Shown here: piece after piece, positions 41,101 to 53,800 of the stretch | How positions within the stretch are numbered: position 1 is the first letter of the stretch | Layout of the letters: every line of letters starts with the position of its first letter | Assembly (NCBI GenBank): GCA_008933995.1 | Contig: WARS01000013.1 | Span: forward strand, 11,295,808 to 11,359,807 | Length of the DNA stretch: 64,000 bases | Direction: 5' to 3' | DNA from: Datnioides undecimradiatus | Lineage: Eukaryota; Chordata; Actinopteri; Lobotiformes; Datnioididae | Made by a program: the position numbers and the translations under genes | The notes under the pieces: model-generated | Databases searched by the model: none | What the model was told of the DNA's origin: nothing | The model's input: only the letters and a program-made list of their open reading frames with translations

Positions 41101-43295
41101 GGGAACACGTCTCACTGCTTTGCCTGTGTCATGGGTATAATTTTTGAACTAAAAAGAAAACAACACACACACAAAAAAATGGATTTACACCAGTGTTAAA
41201 AACTGTAATTCAGATCACAGATGAGCTGCAGTAGATCACTACTCACATTGTGTAGATTTCTGTGATAAATCACATCTTTGTCTCCAATCGACTTAAGGCC
41301 TTGAACAACATAGGAACCTCCGAAACGAGAGTGTCTGAAAGGAAAACATCAACATAAACAGACAAACAATGCATATATACAATTATGTGATTAAGCTCCA
41401 AGACTTCACACTGTTTCCCCTCCCTACGTATCTAATTAGGACTCAAACAATGTTTTTCAGTATATAACATTCTTAGTTTCTGCAACATTTAAACACATTT
41501 TATCTTCGGAATCAAGAATTTAGATGGACTTGTTGTATTGCAGCTGCACAGTATGAGAATATAGAATACATGATGCTTGTTTACCAGTCGTGGCTGCATT
41601 TCAAATCGACTGTACCGTGTTCCTCTTTGTAATGTACGAGAATGTCTCGCTGCATGTTCCTTCTGCCTCAGTGCCTCAAGCTCCTGAGAGTCTCTCTGCT
41701 TCTCTTCTGCTGAACGAGCCTGTCCTGCACTCACCAAAGCTTCTGGTGTCTGTAAGGGAAGATGAAGATCTCAGCACAAAACAGCTGGAACATCTACTGT
41801 ATACCTGTTTCCAGAGGGTTCTTCAATCTAACCTGGTCTCTGAACATTAGGGAGATTATTTCCAACACATGCATACTCCACTGCTGCTCACTCTGGGCCG
41901 ACGCCAGGAACTTGACCAGGTCATCAAAGCCACTCATATGAATGGCCCACAGGAGCCTATCATGGACGCTGGCATCATCGTCCACTTTCTACAGAAGAGA
42001 CAGATTAGGGAAGTATAGATGAGACTAAGGTAAAGAAAAGGGAAAGCCTTTCAGGAAATACAGGACAGATTTAGCTCTGCCTTTTATTTTTGGATCACTT
42101 TGGTGTTTGTGTTGAAGTCAGACCTTCTCTTCACAGGGATCTGCAGGCACATGAAGGACATTCCGGACTAGCAACAGGATCCTCTCTACCAGCAGGTTAT
42201 CCTCCTCCTGTCTCTGCTCCCAGTCCTGAAAGAGAAGAAGGTGAGTAAGGACAGAGAGGAAGCAACACATGGATAAATGCACGAAATAAGTTAGGTGAAG
42301 TGTTTGTTAATGAGTGAAACACTAACCAGCTGTAGAAGGTTGTATAATGTCTCACTTAAAATGCCAAACACCCTCTCACTGGCAAACGCCTGAAAATAAT
42401 AGCAGAGGACGCAGAGAACAGCAATTATATATGATGCTGTATAAATTTCAAATTATTTACATTTGTGGCTGCACAAAAATTAAAACAATGCAAGAACTTA
42501 TTCAACACAAAAAACACAAAATTAAAAACAGCATTCCAGTCATAATAAGACCAAGATACCTCTTTATATGCTTGTAAATGAGATGTAACTTGCAAAAAGT
42601 GATGTCTGAACACAGGGTCATCAGGGACTTTACCAAAGCAAAGCATGGCAGGTTGAGTGAGGTTGACCATGAGCCTGAGAAAGACCAGAAAAGAGAGTAG
42701 CAGTTTCTTATTCATCAATTTTCCATGTTTAATACATTCAAACACAGCATATCATTAATGTATCACATGATGACACTGTATAAGTAATACACTTCTTAAG
42801 ACCATATTCTAACATACTACCAATTTGATTTTCTGTCCTGCTGATATTATAAATATTCTATAAGCATTCATATAAACTTCAAGAGAGAAGTTTCATGTTA
42901 GATTTTTACCTGATGCAGGCATCGAATAAGGCTTTGTCTTGTCTGTGCTGAGTGATAATAGGTAGAAGGTCATTCTGTACAATCTGGCCAGCACCCAACT
43001 GCTGGCGGACATCTCGGGTGTCATCTTCATGCCGTAAATATCTGATCAAGTCTTTCACACTCTCTGCAACACACAAGTTAGAAGTTAGAGCAAATGTTTC
43101 TCTCTTTTAAATCTATAACATAATTATATAGTGTTCCATCTGATGAAGGTATATCATCTATGTTTTACAATAACAAATCACTTTCAAAACAAAGCATTTC
43201 AAATATGACTCACCTAGGCAATCGGCTTCCTTATGATAGGTGTCTCCCTCCAGATAGCCAAGAGCGCTGCACGTTGCCAAAAGCTCGCAGTTCAT
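35165..43295 (-). CDS. timeless: Timeless (replication fork protection and circadian protein)
   Basis: This nuclear partner of TIPIN in the fork protection complex links the CMG helicase to polymerases, supports checkpoint signalling and also affects the circadian clock. Twenty-nine coding exons splice in frame on the minus strand (first 43295-43214, last 35295-35165; compact introns) to 1248 residues (human about 1208). The N-terminal TIMELESS domain is clear: start [35 protein letters not shown], then the conserved [20 protein letters not shown]. The mid-region includes [20 protein letters not shown] and the basic [14 protein letters not shown], a likely nuclear localisation signal. The C-terminal part has two related WTEE...LYEE modules (about 801-868 and 869-935), an acidic stretch (about 960-1000), the conserved [14 protein letters not shown] / [10 protein letters not shown] block and an acidic/basic end ([18 protein letters not shown]). 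The acceptor is one base upstream of the ATG, so a 5' noncoding exon exists. Identity is secure. Confidence 0.96.
37509..38291 (-). other. timeless: Duplicated two-exon module within timeless
   Basis: Exon pair 38291-38212 plus 38093-37970 encodes [20 protein letters not shown] followed by a helical VPDIVETLL...[14 protein letters not shown] segment. The next pair, 37842-37760 plus 37663-37509, encodes [20 protein letters not shown] followed by DVLGNILKK...[14 protein letters not shown]. Both pairs begin in phase 2 and break in phase 1 right after the SE dipeptide. The matched phases and sequence show an internal tandem duplication. This falls in the C-terminal region that in human TIMELESS contains the PARP1-binding part; the exact correspondence is inferred. 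Confidence 0.75.
39694..39769. repeat. Three-copy 23-bp tandem repeat in a timeless intron
   Basis: The unit TTGTGCTACACCCCACTGC plus ACGC occurs at 39694-39716, 39717-39739 and 39747-39769. A 7-bp partial copy (TGCACGC) sits between the second and third. The array is in the intron between coding exons 13 and 14. The copies look identical, pointing to recent expansion. Confidence 0.9.
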
Positions 43296-43825
43296 TCTGA
43301 ATAGGTCCATACACCATCAGACAGCCAAAAGGTGGAGGTTCAGTCTAATCAGCTGTGCAGCAGGATAGGTAGAGAGGAAAGATCAAGCTCAACAAAGGCA
43401 CTCCACAGTTTTTTTTTATTGGGAACTTCAGATTTTGTGAGTTAATCTTAATCATTAAACCAATCCAGCCAGCAAATGAACCTGTACATGACATGTTAAC
43501 TTTGAAGCTGTTAAAACATGTTGACCTGGCTCATCTGTCACCTGTAAGGATATCGAACTTTTTCCACGAGTATCCTCAACCTGGTCTGCTTAGATTTGCT
43601 ATCTATCTGTCTTATCTGATATTGTGTGAACGCTACAGTTGGTTTAGGTTTGACCTTTCAATGGTTTATAGTCATGATATTTAGCTAGCTAGCACCAGTC
43701 TGTTCATAGATACGTATTGCTAACGTTAGATAGCCGCGGCGGTTAACTTAAGTTTAAAGCAGTCAGACCGCGCAGTGACTTAAGTCTTGGTTCAGAGAAA
43801 GCAAAACAACACGGACTAACTTACC

Positions 43826-43990
43826 AAACCGTTCAGGTCCTACAAGTGTCGTGTTCAGTCACCAGTTGTGTAAAAAGAAAGTTTTTACATTAGTGTAACG
43901 TTGGTAGGCAGCCTGCTGTTTTACAAATCAGACGAGTCTCGCGCCAAGACAGCGTACGCACGCAGAGAAAACGGATGTGGAATGTCGTCA
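43826..43990 (-). promoter_or_regulatory. timeless: timeless promoter / noncoding first exon with E2F-like site
   Basis: On the minus strand GGTTTG is followed by GTAAGTTAG, so a noncoding exon ends at 43825, about 530 bases upstream of the coding start. Just upstream, TTGGCGCGAG (43938-43947 on the minus strand) fits the E2F consensus core, in a small CpG-rich patch. A weaker GCGCTAAAT lies near 43992-44000. Timeless is an S-phase gene, so E2F control would make sense. The transcription start is not determined. Confidence 0.45.
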
Positions 43991-44857
43991 TTTAGCGCCA
44001 TATTATGCCCTGACTCTTGTCTTTCAGACAGCACCTTCCCAGGTGTACCTAGCAAAACCATCAAAAATGTACACACAGGCTGTGTAAGATTGAGTCAGAG
44101 ATGTTCAGCTTTAGGACTCGAGCCGTAGCTAACGTTTAGATACACCGGGCTTTCTGAAAACTAGGCGGGGTTTACATTCAGCCTGACAGTCATGTCGCCT
44201 GAGAGGCTGAAATGGGAGAAATGTTACAACTAAAACCCTATTGGCATATGTTAGCAAGTACTGCATGATACACATTTCAACAATGCAGAGTTTATCCACG
44301 TTTATCCACATATTGAAAATTAACCATCACACCAGCGTCTTGCAATATATTTTAATTGAACTGAAAGCCTTTGCAAGTCGGTGCAAGTTAGAAAGAAAAA
44401 ACAAGTTGCAGTTGAAATTGCAGTGAGCCTTCTTCTAAGGTGTATATAATAAGATAAAATGTAAAAATAAAAAATATAAATATAAAATATGAGATCAAGG
44501 GGAGGCATTTGCATGCAAACATAATGTAATAAATAAACAGATAAAGAAAAATAGAAAATACGGACAATACAGATAATTAAGTTGCCCTTGTCAACAAGCT
44601 TCATCACATGACCCATTTGTGTGAAGCTTTTCACAAGGGAAATATTATTGGAACTCTGCAGATTATTTCTGCAAATCTCTCATTCTGCTAATTCTAAGTG
44701 ACTGGCATTAAAAATTTGCAAAGTACAGGGACAAAACTGAATGTTATAGGCTTGAGACCTTGGCTTGTATGGAACAAAACACTGAAAAAGTGGAAACTCT
44801 TGTGGTATATTCGTTATAAATTATGCGGACAGACAACACTGATTTGCTCCAATTAAG

Positions 44858-45525
44858 TTTATTTGCACTTACATTTTCATTCATCAATCGTGCCAGAAAC
44901 ACACAGCACTGCAAAGCACATTCAGCAAGTCTTTTCAGTTGGTGACAGTCATATTTTCTGTGCATTACATGTATATTAATGATCCATGTCTTTGATGATT
45001 TATTGGTTTGCACAATAAGAGAATAGCAAGGCTTCTAAAACAAATGAAAATAGGTCAGTTTGTTGTCAGTTTGTCTTTTAAGGTATGTTGACCAAAGGGC
45101 AGTGTCTGACATTTTGATAGTAATTCATATCTACGACACAAACTACTACAATACAGCACTTAAAACTACCAATTTTAGCCTGTGGTCTAATACTCTGCTA
45201 CAAACATGTAGTCGTCTAAGGATTCTTAGGGGATTGCACTGTAAATCAAGGCCTCAAGTGGTATGTTAATAAAGTGGTTTGCTTAGTCCTACATGACACA
45301 GTGTTGAGCAAAAACTGGGTGGCTTAAATAGCACCAACGTGACACTGTCTAAAGGGATTCATTCACCATTGCACCTACACTGAGAGACTCTTTGCTAGGC
45401 AATAAAACACATAACTAGTGGGAATGAGGACTACAACAGAATTATTATTTTTTTATTTTTTCTTCTTTTTTAGTGTATTTTTCCCCTCATTGTTCTGGCC
45501 CTCAAAATTTCTAATCCCTTATTAT
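44858..45525 (-). other. prph: prph 3' untranslated region with polyadenylation signals
   Basis: Two minus-strand AATAAA hexamers (reverse complements at 44999-45004 and 44858-44863) lie about 0.5 and 0.67 kb past the stop codon. Between them and the stop codon the sequence is noncoding. Either could end the transcript. Confidence 0.5.
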
Positions 45526-48500
45526 CTACTCTTCCTTGTCATCCTTGTCGGTTCTATCAGAGCGGTCTGAATCTCTCTCCTTCTCCCTCCTGGATTCCTT
45601 CACCACCTGATAGAAAAGAAGCAGATATATTCACTCATTCACTTTCATATTGTGTAAATAAATACAGCCGTTATGTTATTCACATTCTCCATAATGTAAA
45701 CAACATATTATTAGTTATTAAATGATAAATGATTGTACCTCTCCATCTCTAGTCTCAACTGTCTTTATCACCACAGTCCTCTTGCTCAGGCTGCCTGGAG
45801 TTTGTTCATAATCTGGGAACAGTCACATAAAAGCCCCTCTGAGATTTTTACATTCACATACATTTGCATTTATATACCAGGGTTTTTTAAGTTTTAGATT
45901 CATTCCAAAGATTGATTTATAGAGACTTATCATTGATCAGTGATAAGTTATATAAACTAGTGAGAGGAGGGATTCTGGGACTGCTGGTTCTAAAAGTAAA
46001 GACTCATTTTTCTCATAGGTAATGTAATGTGATTCATAACTGTACCATTTCATTTTCTTCAAATCCACAGTTCTTTGACAAATCATCAAATCATATCAAA
46101 AATCTTGGACAAAGAGAACAATAACTTACCTCGCTCACCAAAGTGATTGCTCATGCCAAGATTGACGATAGGAACCGTAATCCTAAACAGGGAATATAGA
46201 AGGTAGGTGTTATGAACAAATCTATAATAAAAAGTATTTTGCTTGATGTTTACTTATCAGTTACCCTTAGAATTGTATCTGATACAGATGAAAAATTATA
46301 TAAATTTATATATAAAAATATTTTGTTGGTAGTAAAATGAAAGTTCAAACTTCCAGAAAGTCAGTTTTAACACAAACATATTCTACAATTTCCACACTCC
46401 AAAATGTACGTCTTTTTTGTTTTTTCTTATATTTGGTTAGAAATTACGGCTTTATCAATGCCATAAAGAAAGGATAAATAAATAACTGAGAATAAGTTAT
46501 TTTAGCAGTGATGTGACAAACAGTCAATCTAGAGCCCACATTTCCTCTAATCAGAAAAATTCACAGTAAAGGAAAACCATATAATAAAAACCAAACCCCA
46601 CCTGCTCTCCTCTCCCTCCAACAGTTTACGGTAAGTAGCAATCTCAATGTCCAGAGCCATTTTGACATTGAGGAGGTCCTGGTACTCCCGGAGGTGGCGA
46701 GCCATCTCCTCCTTCAGATGGCGGATCTCATCCTCCAGTCTGCCAATGTTGTCCTGGTAGTTGCTAATCTCATTGCCAAACTGGTCCTCCATTTCACGCA
46801 TCTGCCTCAGCAGTGCTTCATTCTGAAAAACCCATACAGTGCAGTAAGACGTTGTAATGTATATAGTGATCTAAACTAATATAGACAAATTATAGGTGGT
46901 ATTTTGGCCTCACTGTGTTCTTCAGTGCATCAATTTCACAGTTGAGAGCTTGAATCTGCCTCCTGGACTCGCTGGCCTCCTGCTTGGCCTGCCTCAGAGA
47001 ATCACTGTTGCGCTTTGCAGACTCGGTCAAATCAGCAAACTGCAGAAACACAAGAGGAAGCACACAAGAATGAATATGTGTTCATTTTAATATTCATGTG
47101 TGACACTCAGTGTGTCTGCCTATCTACCTTGGACTTGTACCAGTCTTCAGATTCCTGCATGTTCTTTAGGGCAATTGTCTCATACTGGGCCCTGATGTCC
47201 CTCAGAGCACCAGTTAGGTCAGGCCTGACACTGCTGTCCACTTCCATCTTCAGCTGCTGGGTCTGGACACTCACTTGTACTTCCTGGATTTCCTGACATT
47301 ATCAATATATGGAGAAATGGTTAAAAATGACTTATGACTTTATAGTGGTAGCTTTCAAAATGCAATGCTCAGTTTTCAAATATGATGTGGTATCCAGCCA
47401 TTGTTTTAACATAAATATTTCATTAAAATGTAAATCAACTGTAAAGAATAAGTTGAAAGTTGTTAATCTAAAATATAAACTTACTATCTCCAGCACTGTT
47501 TGGTCAGTGGGATGATCTCATAGCAAACAAATGTCCTTTACTTGGGATGTATGTGCTTCCAAAAGTTAAGAGTTACCCATATGGGTCTCTAGATCCATTT
47601 TGATGGATATCTCCTGAAGGATTCTCTCCATTTAAAAAAGCAACGGGGGAAGTGCAGAGGAGGTAGCATCACTTACTTCATCATGGAGCTTCTTGAGGAA
47701 TTCAATCTCATCCATGAGAGACTCAATCTTCCTCTCCAGCTCCAGACGGGACAACGTGGCATCATCCACGTCCTAGTTTTTGAATGAGACCGACTTTATT
47801 TTGCCATAACAGGTATATGTCATTCTTCCTGAACCAAAGTGATCATAACCTTATTTTTTCAAGATTTTTTTACAAGTGCCTCCGAAATATGCACTGTGAG
47901 ACCTGCAAATGTTTTTATAAGTGCATGAAAGTATTGAATTACTTGTAAACCTCAGATCCACAAGGATTATTGGTATCAGACAATAAAAAAACAATTACAC
48001 TAAATACAATGACTCTCTCACCAATCAAAAACCATTTGCAACCTTGGAGAGAACAGAAATAAAATTCAATGTTGCCTCTTTCTTGTGCAGAAGTGTAGAT
48101 CAATTATATTTTTAAAATCTGTCCTCTCACAATATTGTTGGAGTGTTGGAGATCAAAGGAAGCTGTCCAGTTTGACCTGTTATATGAGCCTGAGGACACT
48201 GTGACCAATATGGTAATCATGGTCCAGTGAGCTGAGTGCTTACCTTGCGGAAGGCAACCAGGTTATTCTCAGCATCTGCCCTCTTCTGGGCTTCTTCGTC
48301 CAACCTTGAGGGCAAACAGTGAGACAAAATATTTCAGTACACAAATTTCTTCCAGGCTCCAAGAATCTCTTTTTTATACAGAAGATTGAGAGAGAAATTG
48401 GATTTGTCCAAAAACACCCATCCTGTCTGTGGTTGCACCAGGGCATCAGCTGGCAAAAAGCTTTCTGGATCAATTTGTTAATTCACTGTCCTGTAAAAAG

Positions 48501-50333
48501 GGGTTCAGAGTGCGCCCAGTGGGATCAGCAGCTGCTCCTCTCAACTAATGTGGTTTCCCTACAGTTCAATAAGGTCATCTGTACACACTCAATAAGGTTA
48601 TGTACACACACTTCCCATCTTTTTAAAGATTTGAAATAGTCATTTTAATGTTGGCTGCAGACAACACAAACTATGGAGTATAGCTAATGGGAGGCACAGA
48701 CTGAAAAGGCCAGAAATTATTATTAAAGCTGTGACATTTGTGGATTGTCCAAGCCAAAATATCATTTAATGCTCCTGCAAAAATGAGCAAAATGAAATGA
48801 AAATGACAATGCAATGTTATATTCATGGGTCACAGTGGTGAGTCATCAGAAATAACAACACAATGTACAATTGGATAAGTCTGTTGGTTTGCTGCTGACT
48901 CTTTTTGACTGATGGCTGTCTGTTTGGTTGATGTCTGGATGTGAATTTGAATCCACTTCCATCTGTCCTGTCAGACAGAAGTCATGCCCAGACTGATCAT
49001 AAAGTAGATTAGTGGGGAAAGCATCACATAGTGGGCCCTGCTTCCTCATCTTTAATTCATGTTGTGTTACAGGGGTCCTTTTGTCCTAATGGGGTCTCTG
49101 GCACCATCCCATCAGCACAGAGGGACACTGAAAACACACCTAATGGAGTCAGTGAGTCACATTGATTTTTCCTGACACTATTCTCACCACGCCTGATATC
49201 CAACCTCTCTTCCTCTGGACCCATTTCCTCTCCCTCCCTCTCTCCCTCTCTACCATCCCTGCTCCTTGGCCGACCCCACCCTATGTCTGGTCCATCCGCC
49301 TCCTTTCTCACGCATCATTCATCACCAAACACTTTGTACTGAGGCTCTTCTCCTTGTTTTTATTATGAATCCTGCCACTGCACAAGACAATTCAATAATC
49401 ACTCATACATAGAAACTATTTCCTGTACAAGATGCAGTGCAGTGTCCTGCATCATGCTGTTGCTCTGTGATATCCGTGTGTGGATGTGCCACACCCTACA
49501 CCTCCATCACTTCTGGACTCCCGTGGCAAACATCCAGGGACTCTTTACTTTCTCTGTGCTTAACAGTGCACTATTATTAGATTGTCAGTTTTGTGAAGGT
49601 GGCTTTGGTGGGCAGTAGTCCACCACGCCCATAGCCTAGTATATATTATTGACACAAACCAACGCAATATTGGACTGAAAAAGAGAGAAAACAATTCAGT
49701 TTGTTGGGTTGATATTGGTATTGATAGGATATTGTTTGAACCAGGTTGTAACATGTTTTCTTGATTTAGCTTATTTATTGGTACTAACCTTTGCTTGAGC
49801 AGGGCAAGGTCCTCAGCCAGGTTGTCCCTCTCAAGCAGGTACTGGTCCCTCTCTTTTCCAATGGCATCCATTTGGCGCCGCATCTCCCTCAGCTCTTCTT
49901 GGAAGAGGTCAGTGGCACGGTTTGGCTGACCATGCTGCTGGCCCTTGTACTGGTTGAGCTCCTGCTGCAGTGCACCATTCTGCTGCTCCAGGTAACGCAC
50001 CTTCTCGATGAAGCTGGCAAATCGGTCGTTGAGCTCCTGCAACTCAGCTTTCTCGTTGCTGCGGGTGGTCAGGAACTCCTGGTTGATGGCTTCAGCCAGG
50101 GTGAAGTCCACCTTGTCGTAAGTTAGGCGAGGGGGCTGAGTGCTAGACCGGGAACGCTGTTGTTGGTAGGCGGTGGAGCGGGATGTAACCACAGGTGAGA
50201 CTGAGCGCATGTAGCGCCCTCCAGAAATGGGCATACGTGAGGACACAGAGGAATAGGAAGACATGGAGATGGGGTGTGGGCTTCCAAAGGTGCGCCTGTA
50301 GGAAGTGGAGGTATGCATCAAAGGGTGGCTCAT
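45526..50333 (-). CDS. prph: Type III intermediate filament protein, probable peripherin (fish plasticin)
   Basis: A neuronal intermediate filament subunit that polymerises through a central coiled-coil rod. Nine exons splice in frame on the minus strand: 50333-49789, 48304-48244, 47772-47677, 47292-47128, 47039-46914, 46822-46602, 46182-46130, 45812-45739 and 45606-45526, giving 473 residues (human peripherin 470). The exon count and sizes are those of the type III family. The Ser/Arg-rich head begins [19 protein letters not shown]. The rod runs from [20 protein letters not shown] (about 93) to [19 protein letters not shown] (ends 405). The tail has [14 protein letters not shown] and a highly charged end ([20 protein letters not shown]). 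Head motif [16 protein letters not shown] and neighbours favour peripherin over desmin, vimentin or gfap, but the paralogue call is moderate. The start is the family-typical MSH; the longer upstream frame is 5' leader. A TATA box lies about 105 bases upstream. Confidence 0.82.
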
Positions 50334-50435
50334 GGTTGGTCTTGTTCTCTTCTTTATCGCTGAGGAAAGATGGAGAGCTGGAGGCTTGGAGATGCTCGTG
50401 AGGCAACAGGACATCAGAGTGAAGAGCGCTTGGGG

Positions 50436-50441
50436 TTTATA
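50436..50441 (-). promoter_or_regulatory. prph: TATA box of the intermediate filament gene
   Basis: On the minus strand the sequence reads ACATATAAACCCC, a consensus TATAAA about 105 bases upstream of the ATG. This predicts a start near 50405-50410 and a 5' leader of roughly 75 bases. Several type III filament genes have TATA promoters, so the placement is credible. Confidence 0.6.
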
Positions 50442-50813
50442 TGTACACAAGCTGGCTGTCCCATCATCCTCACGCCTTCCCCTCCCTCATTTCTCCACAC
50501 CCCACCCACATGAACCCTTCCTTTCTCAATCACTCATCCACGTACAAGCTCTGGCCACTCCCTGCCCTTCAGAGATAGACCCTGCCTCCGTCTCTGTGCT
50601 TTCACCGGCGCTCTGTCTTACTCTCTGTCTCGACAGTTCCACCCTTTTAACCAGAGCACTTGGCAATAGGCCAGAACAGCTTCCACATTACCGCTTTGAT
50701 TACTAAAGATGTCTCCTTACACCCACCCCTCCTCTCTCTGATTTGTGCCCTCGTTGACACTTCTTTTTACTCAGTCAGTCAGTGATTGTTGTCTTTCTGT
50801 CTCTCTCCTTCTC

Positions 50814-50894
<81 letters not shown>
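50814..50894. repeat. (TAGA)n microsatellite
   Basis: An uninterrupted TAGA tetranucleotide tract of about 20 units lies about 375 bases upstream of the TATA box of the intermediate filament gene and is preceded by a CT-rich tract. It is likely length-polymorphic. Confidence 0.97.
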
Positions 50895-50895
<1 letters not shown>

Positions 50896-53800
50896 TGAGT
50901 TCACTCTTAACTCTATCAAATGAGTCAAGGGATGTATTCAGAATATTCAGTTACCTGGTTCTCAATAAGAAACTGTGAAAGTATGGCCTAAATTGAATTC
51001 CATGGACATAGATCTTTTTACTTTCCATCTGTCTCCTTTCCGTTTTCCCCTCTGTCTCTCTGTCTCTCTCTCCTTTTACAGTAATGGAATACTTTATTGA
51101 TATTCTGGGCGTCTGGGGCAGAGCCATGACTCTGCAGTTATTCCATCCTTTTGAAATGCACTATATCCAGTAAACCCTGTTCGAGTAAGAGTTGTCAAAT
51201 TGTCAAGTTGTCAAATAATTGTTTTGGGGTTTTTTTGGCAAAGTTATAGAGATTAAAGAAAAGTGACTGGCACCAGACACTCAATAACCAGTTTAAGGAT
51301 GACATTATCAAAATGTTCCAAGTATAACATAACTTTGAAAGTAGTCACCTAATCAGCTTTTGTAACCAAATGAGCAAAGCTAATGCTTGATAATGACACT
51401 CTTTTAGTTAGCCATTATTCACAATATTAAATTACAACTTTATATCACCTTTCCTCTACCATATGATGTCATCTTTCATATAAGAACTTTTTTTTAGATA
51501 CCAGTTAAAGTTGCTTCAACCCAGAATGGACCAGGAAATGACAATCCCATAAAAGCATCATTGAGCTATTAGTTAATTTGATTAATTAATCATTAATTAA
51601 TCATATTTCAAGTCTGACACACATTGCAGTGCAAGGACTAGTGCTTTACTGTGAAGTTATGATATGTGTTTTTTTTTCAGCTTTACATTACTTAATCAGT
51701 TAATGACTATCACATTAACTGTAAACTCAGTGTGTCATGTAAAGATCTGTAAACACTATTCTCTGTAATTCGTTGCTGTTTTGCATTTGCAGTTATGCAC
51801 AATAGCTTGTTGGCAGCACCTGCAAATCTTTCTGCAGACTTTGTGAGAGTAGGTGCATGTGTGTATGCATGTAAGTGTGTGTGTGTAAGGTCTACAGACA
51901 TTTTAATTGAGATCTGCAGACAGGCTACATATAAAGTTGACGTAATTCTGAGCATGCTCTGTGGTGACCGGGTGTGGCACTGTCTTCCCTTTGTGTCCCC
52001 TGTGATGCTTGGTACCTACAATTTCGTTCATTTCTGCTATCTAATATCTAACATGGTACACACCCAATCATAATGCATTGTGTCATATTAGATTACATAT
52101 ATTTGCCTCTTTTTCAAAAACACACACCACCATACACAATTCACACACCAATCAGCAGCCTTTATTTTAACTCAGCACTGATTAAATTTAGCTTTGGGTT
52201 CCTCTTCTTAATGAAGCATCTGGACCACAGTGTAGTAAAAATACAGCAATTCACTAACACACTCTTGATCTTCCTCCTTCTAGGTTAGGCTGCTACTGCT
52301 GAGGTCTGGCTTTCTGTGTAATAAATGGCCATGTTAGTGTTTGCTCTGTAATCTAATCAACCTGCTTATGGTCAGTAACTCTCTCTTCTCCCCTCCTCCC
52401 TCCCTCCTTTACCTCACCCTCTGTCTCTCTCTGCTCACAGCACATCTCACTTTCTATTCTTTCACCAGATCCTGCTCGACTCTGCCCATATGTCAAGGTT
52501 TCTCAAGACAATCTGGATTTTGAAACTTAATTGGACAGCACATACATTAGGCACACACACAGGCGCTCCTTTACATGTGAAAAAACATACACTGCAATAA
52601 TTCTGAACTGAATTGTGTCAGTAACTCTAACCATCAGCCAGATGTTACCATTAGCAATTGATCCTTCTGGTTCTCAGATAATTCCCGAAGGGGCCATGAA
52701 TTCAATAATGCTTCTTCGACAGTATCAGGTTAGAATATCTGTTCCCATCTCTACGTATTGGACTTACACTATGTGTGTCGTGTTACAAATCTGAGCATGT
52801 AGATATCTTAGCCTTATGGGAAACAAAATTCTCTCCATGTAGATATGAAGTTCATGTCTTGGGTGTGGTCTCTGATAAACAATCAAAACATACTTACTGT
52901 ACTTACATACATACTGCTGCATAGAAAACAGCTGTCATTTTGTCATCATACACTGAACTCATCTTCTAACCTTTGACTACCCATAGAGGTAGTCACCAAG
53001 ATAAGACAAGAACATCAATATTGCAACAAAACTTTAATTACTTTTAATGATGTTATTTTGTTTGTTTTTCATTTTGCTTTTTCACAATTCTACATTTTTA
53101 GTTTATATAAAAACTACAATGGACACAAAAGAGATTGCTCTGATCTATTCAGTAATCTATTCAGCTTGATTATTTCTGGTTGCAGTGAGGCCTGTTGCTA
53201 CATGATTGACTATGGTAGGTTTCTGCAGCATAGAGGACAGATTTTGAGATCAGTTGCTAGGGAGTGGTGAGCAATAAGGAGTCATTCAAATTAATCAGAG
53301 AGTGTGTAGTTACTTGGGTGGTGTCTCCCCACTGACTGATCTGCAGGTTTGCTGTCCAGAGAAGGCTTGAGAATAGTAAAAGTCTGGCTTAGTAATCAGG
53401 AATAGAGAAGACAAATCCTGGAGCTTGAGTTCAGCCAGTAATTGTGGATTTGCATTGACTTGGACAGGTGCCAAAGATGATCTGACCTATTATAAAAGCT
53501 TCCCGTCTGGTGCCATCCGGAAGGGCTGTGAGGGCCAAGATAGCTTATATGTGAAAAATGATGGCCTTTTGTCTTGGCTGCAGTGCATGTTCAGAGTGAA
53601 CAAGGAGAGTGAGCAACACTTCCTACATGTGGCAGAGTGACGTGTTAACAGTCGAGGATGATTAACGACTGCATTTGGTAATTACTATAATGGAGCACTG
53701 CAGTGTTACACAAGTCTGTTCGAAGGATATACATACATATGTAAGTAAAGAGAAAGGCAGAGCAGTGCATACCTGAGTGAAACCACAGCAATGCAAATTT

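Noticed and set aside
45526..50333. Desmin, vimentin or gfap as the identity of the filament gene
   Set aside because: Head motif, tail and 12q13-type neighbours fit peripherin/plasticin better, though desmin remains the next best alternative.
50334..50450. Upstream Met extending the filament protein by 39 residues
   Set aside because: The added residues do not resemble any filament head. They run through the TATA box, and the MSH start downstream is family-typical.
53425..53640. 71-codon plus-strand frame in the prph-pmel spacer
   Set aside because: No family resemblance, no flanking splice sites and no promoter; its length is within chance expectation.
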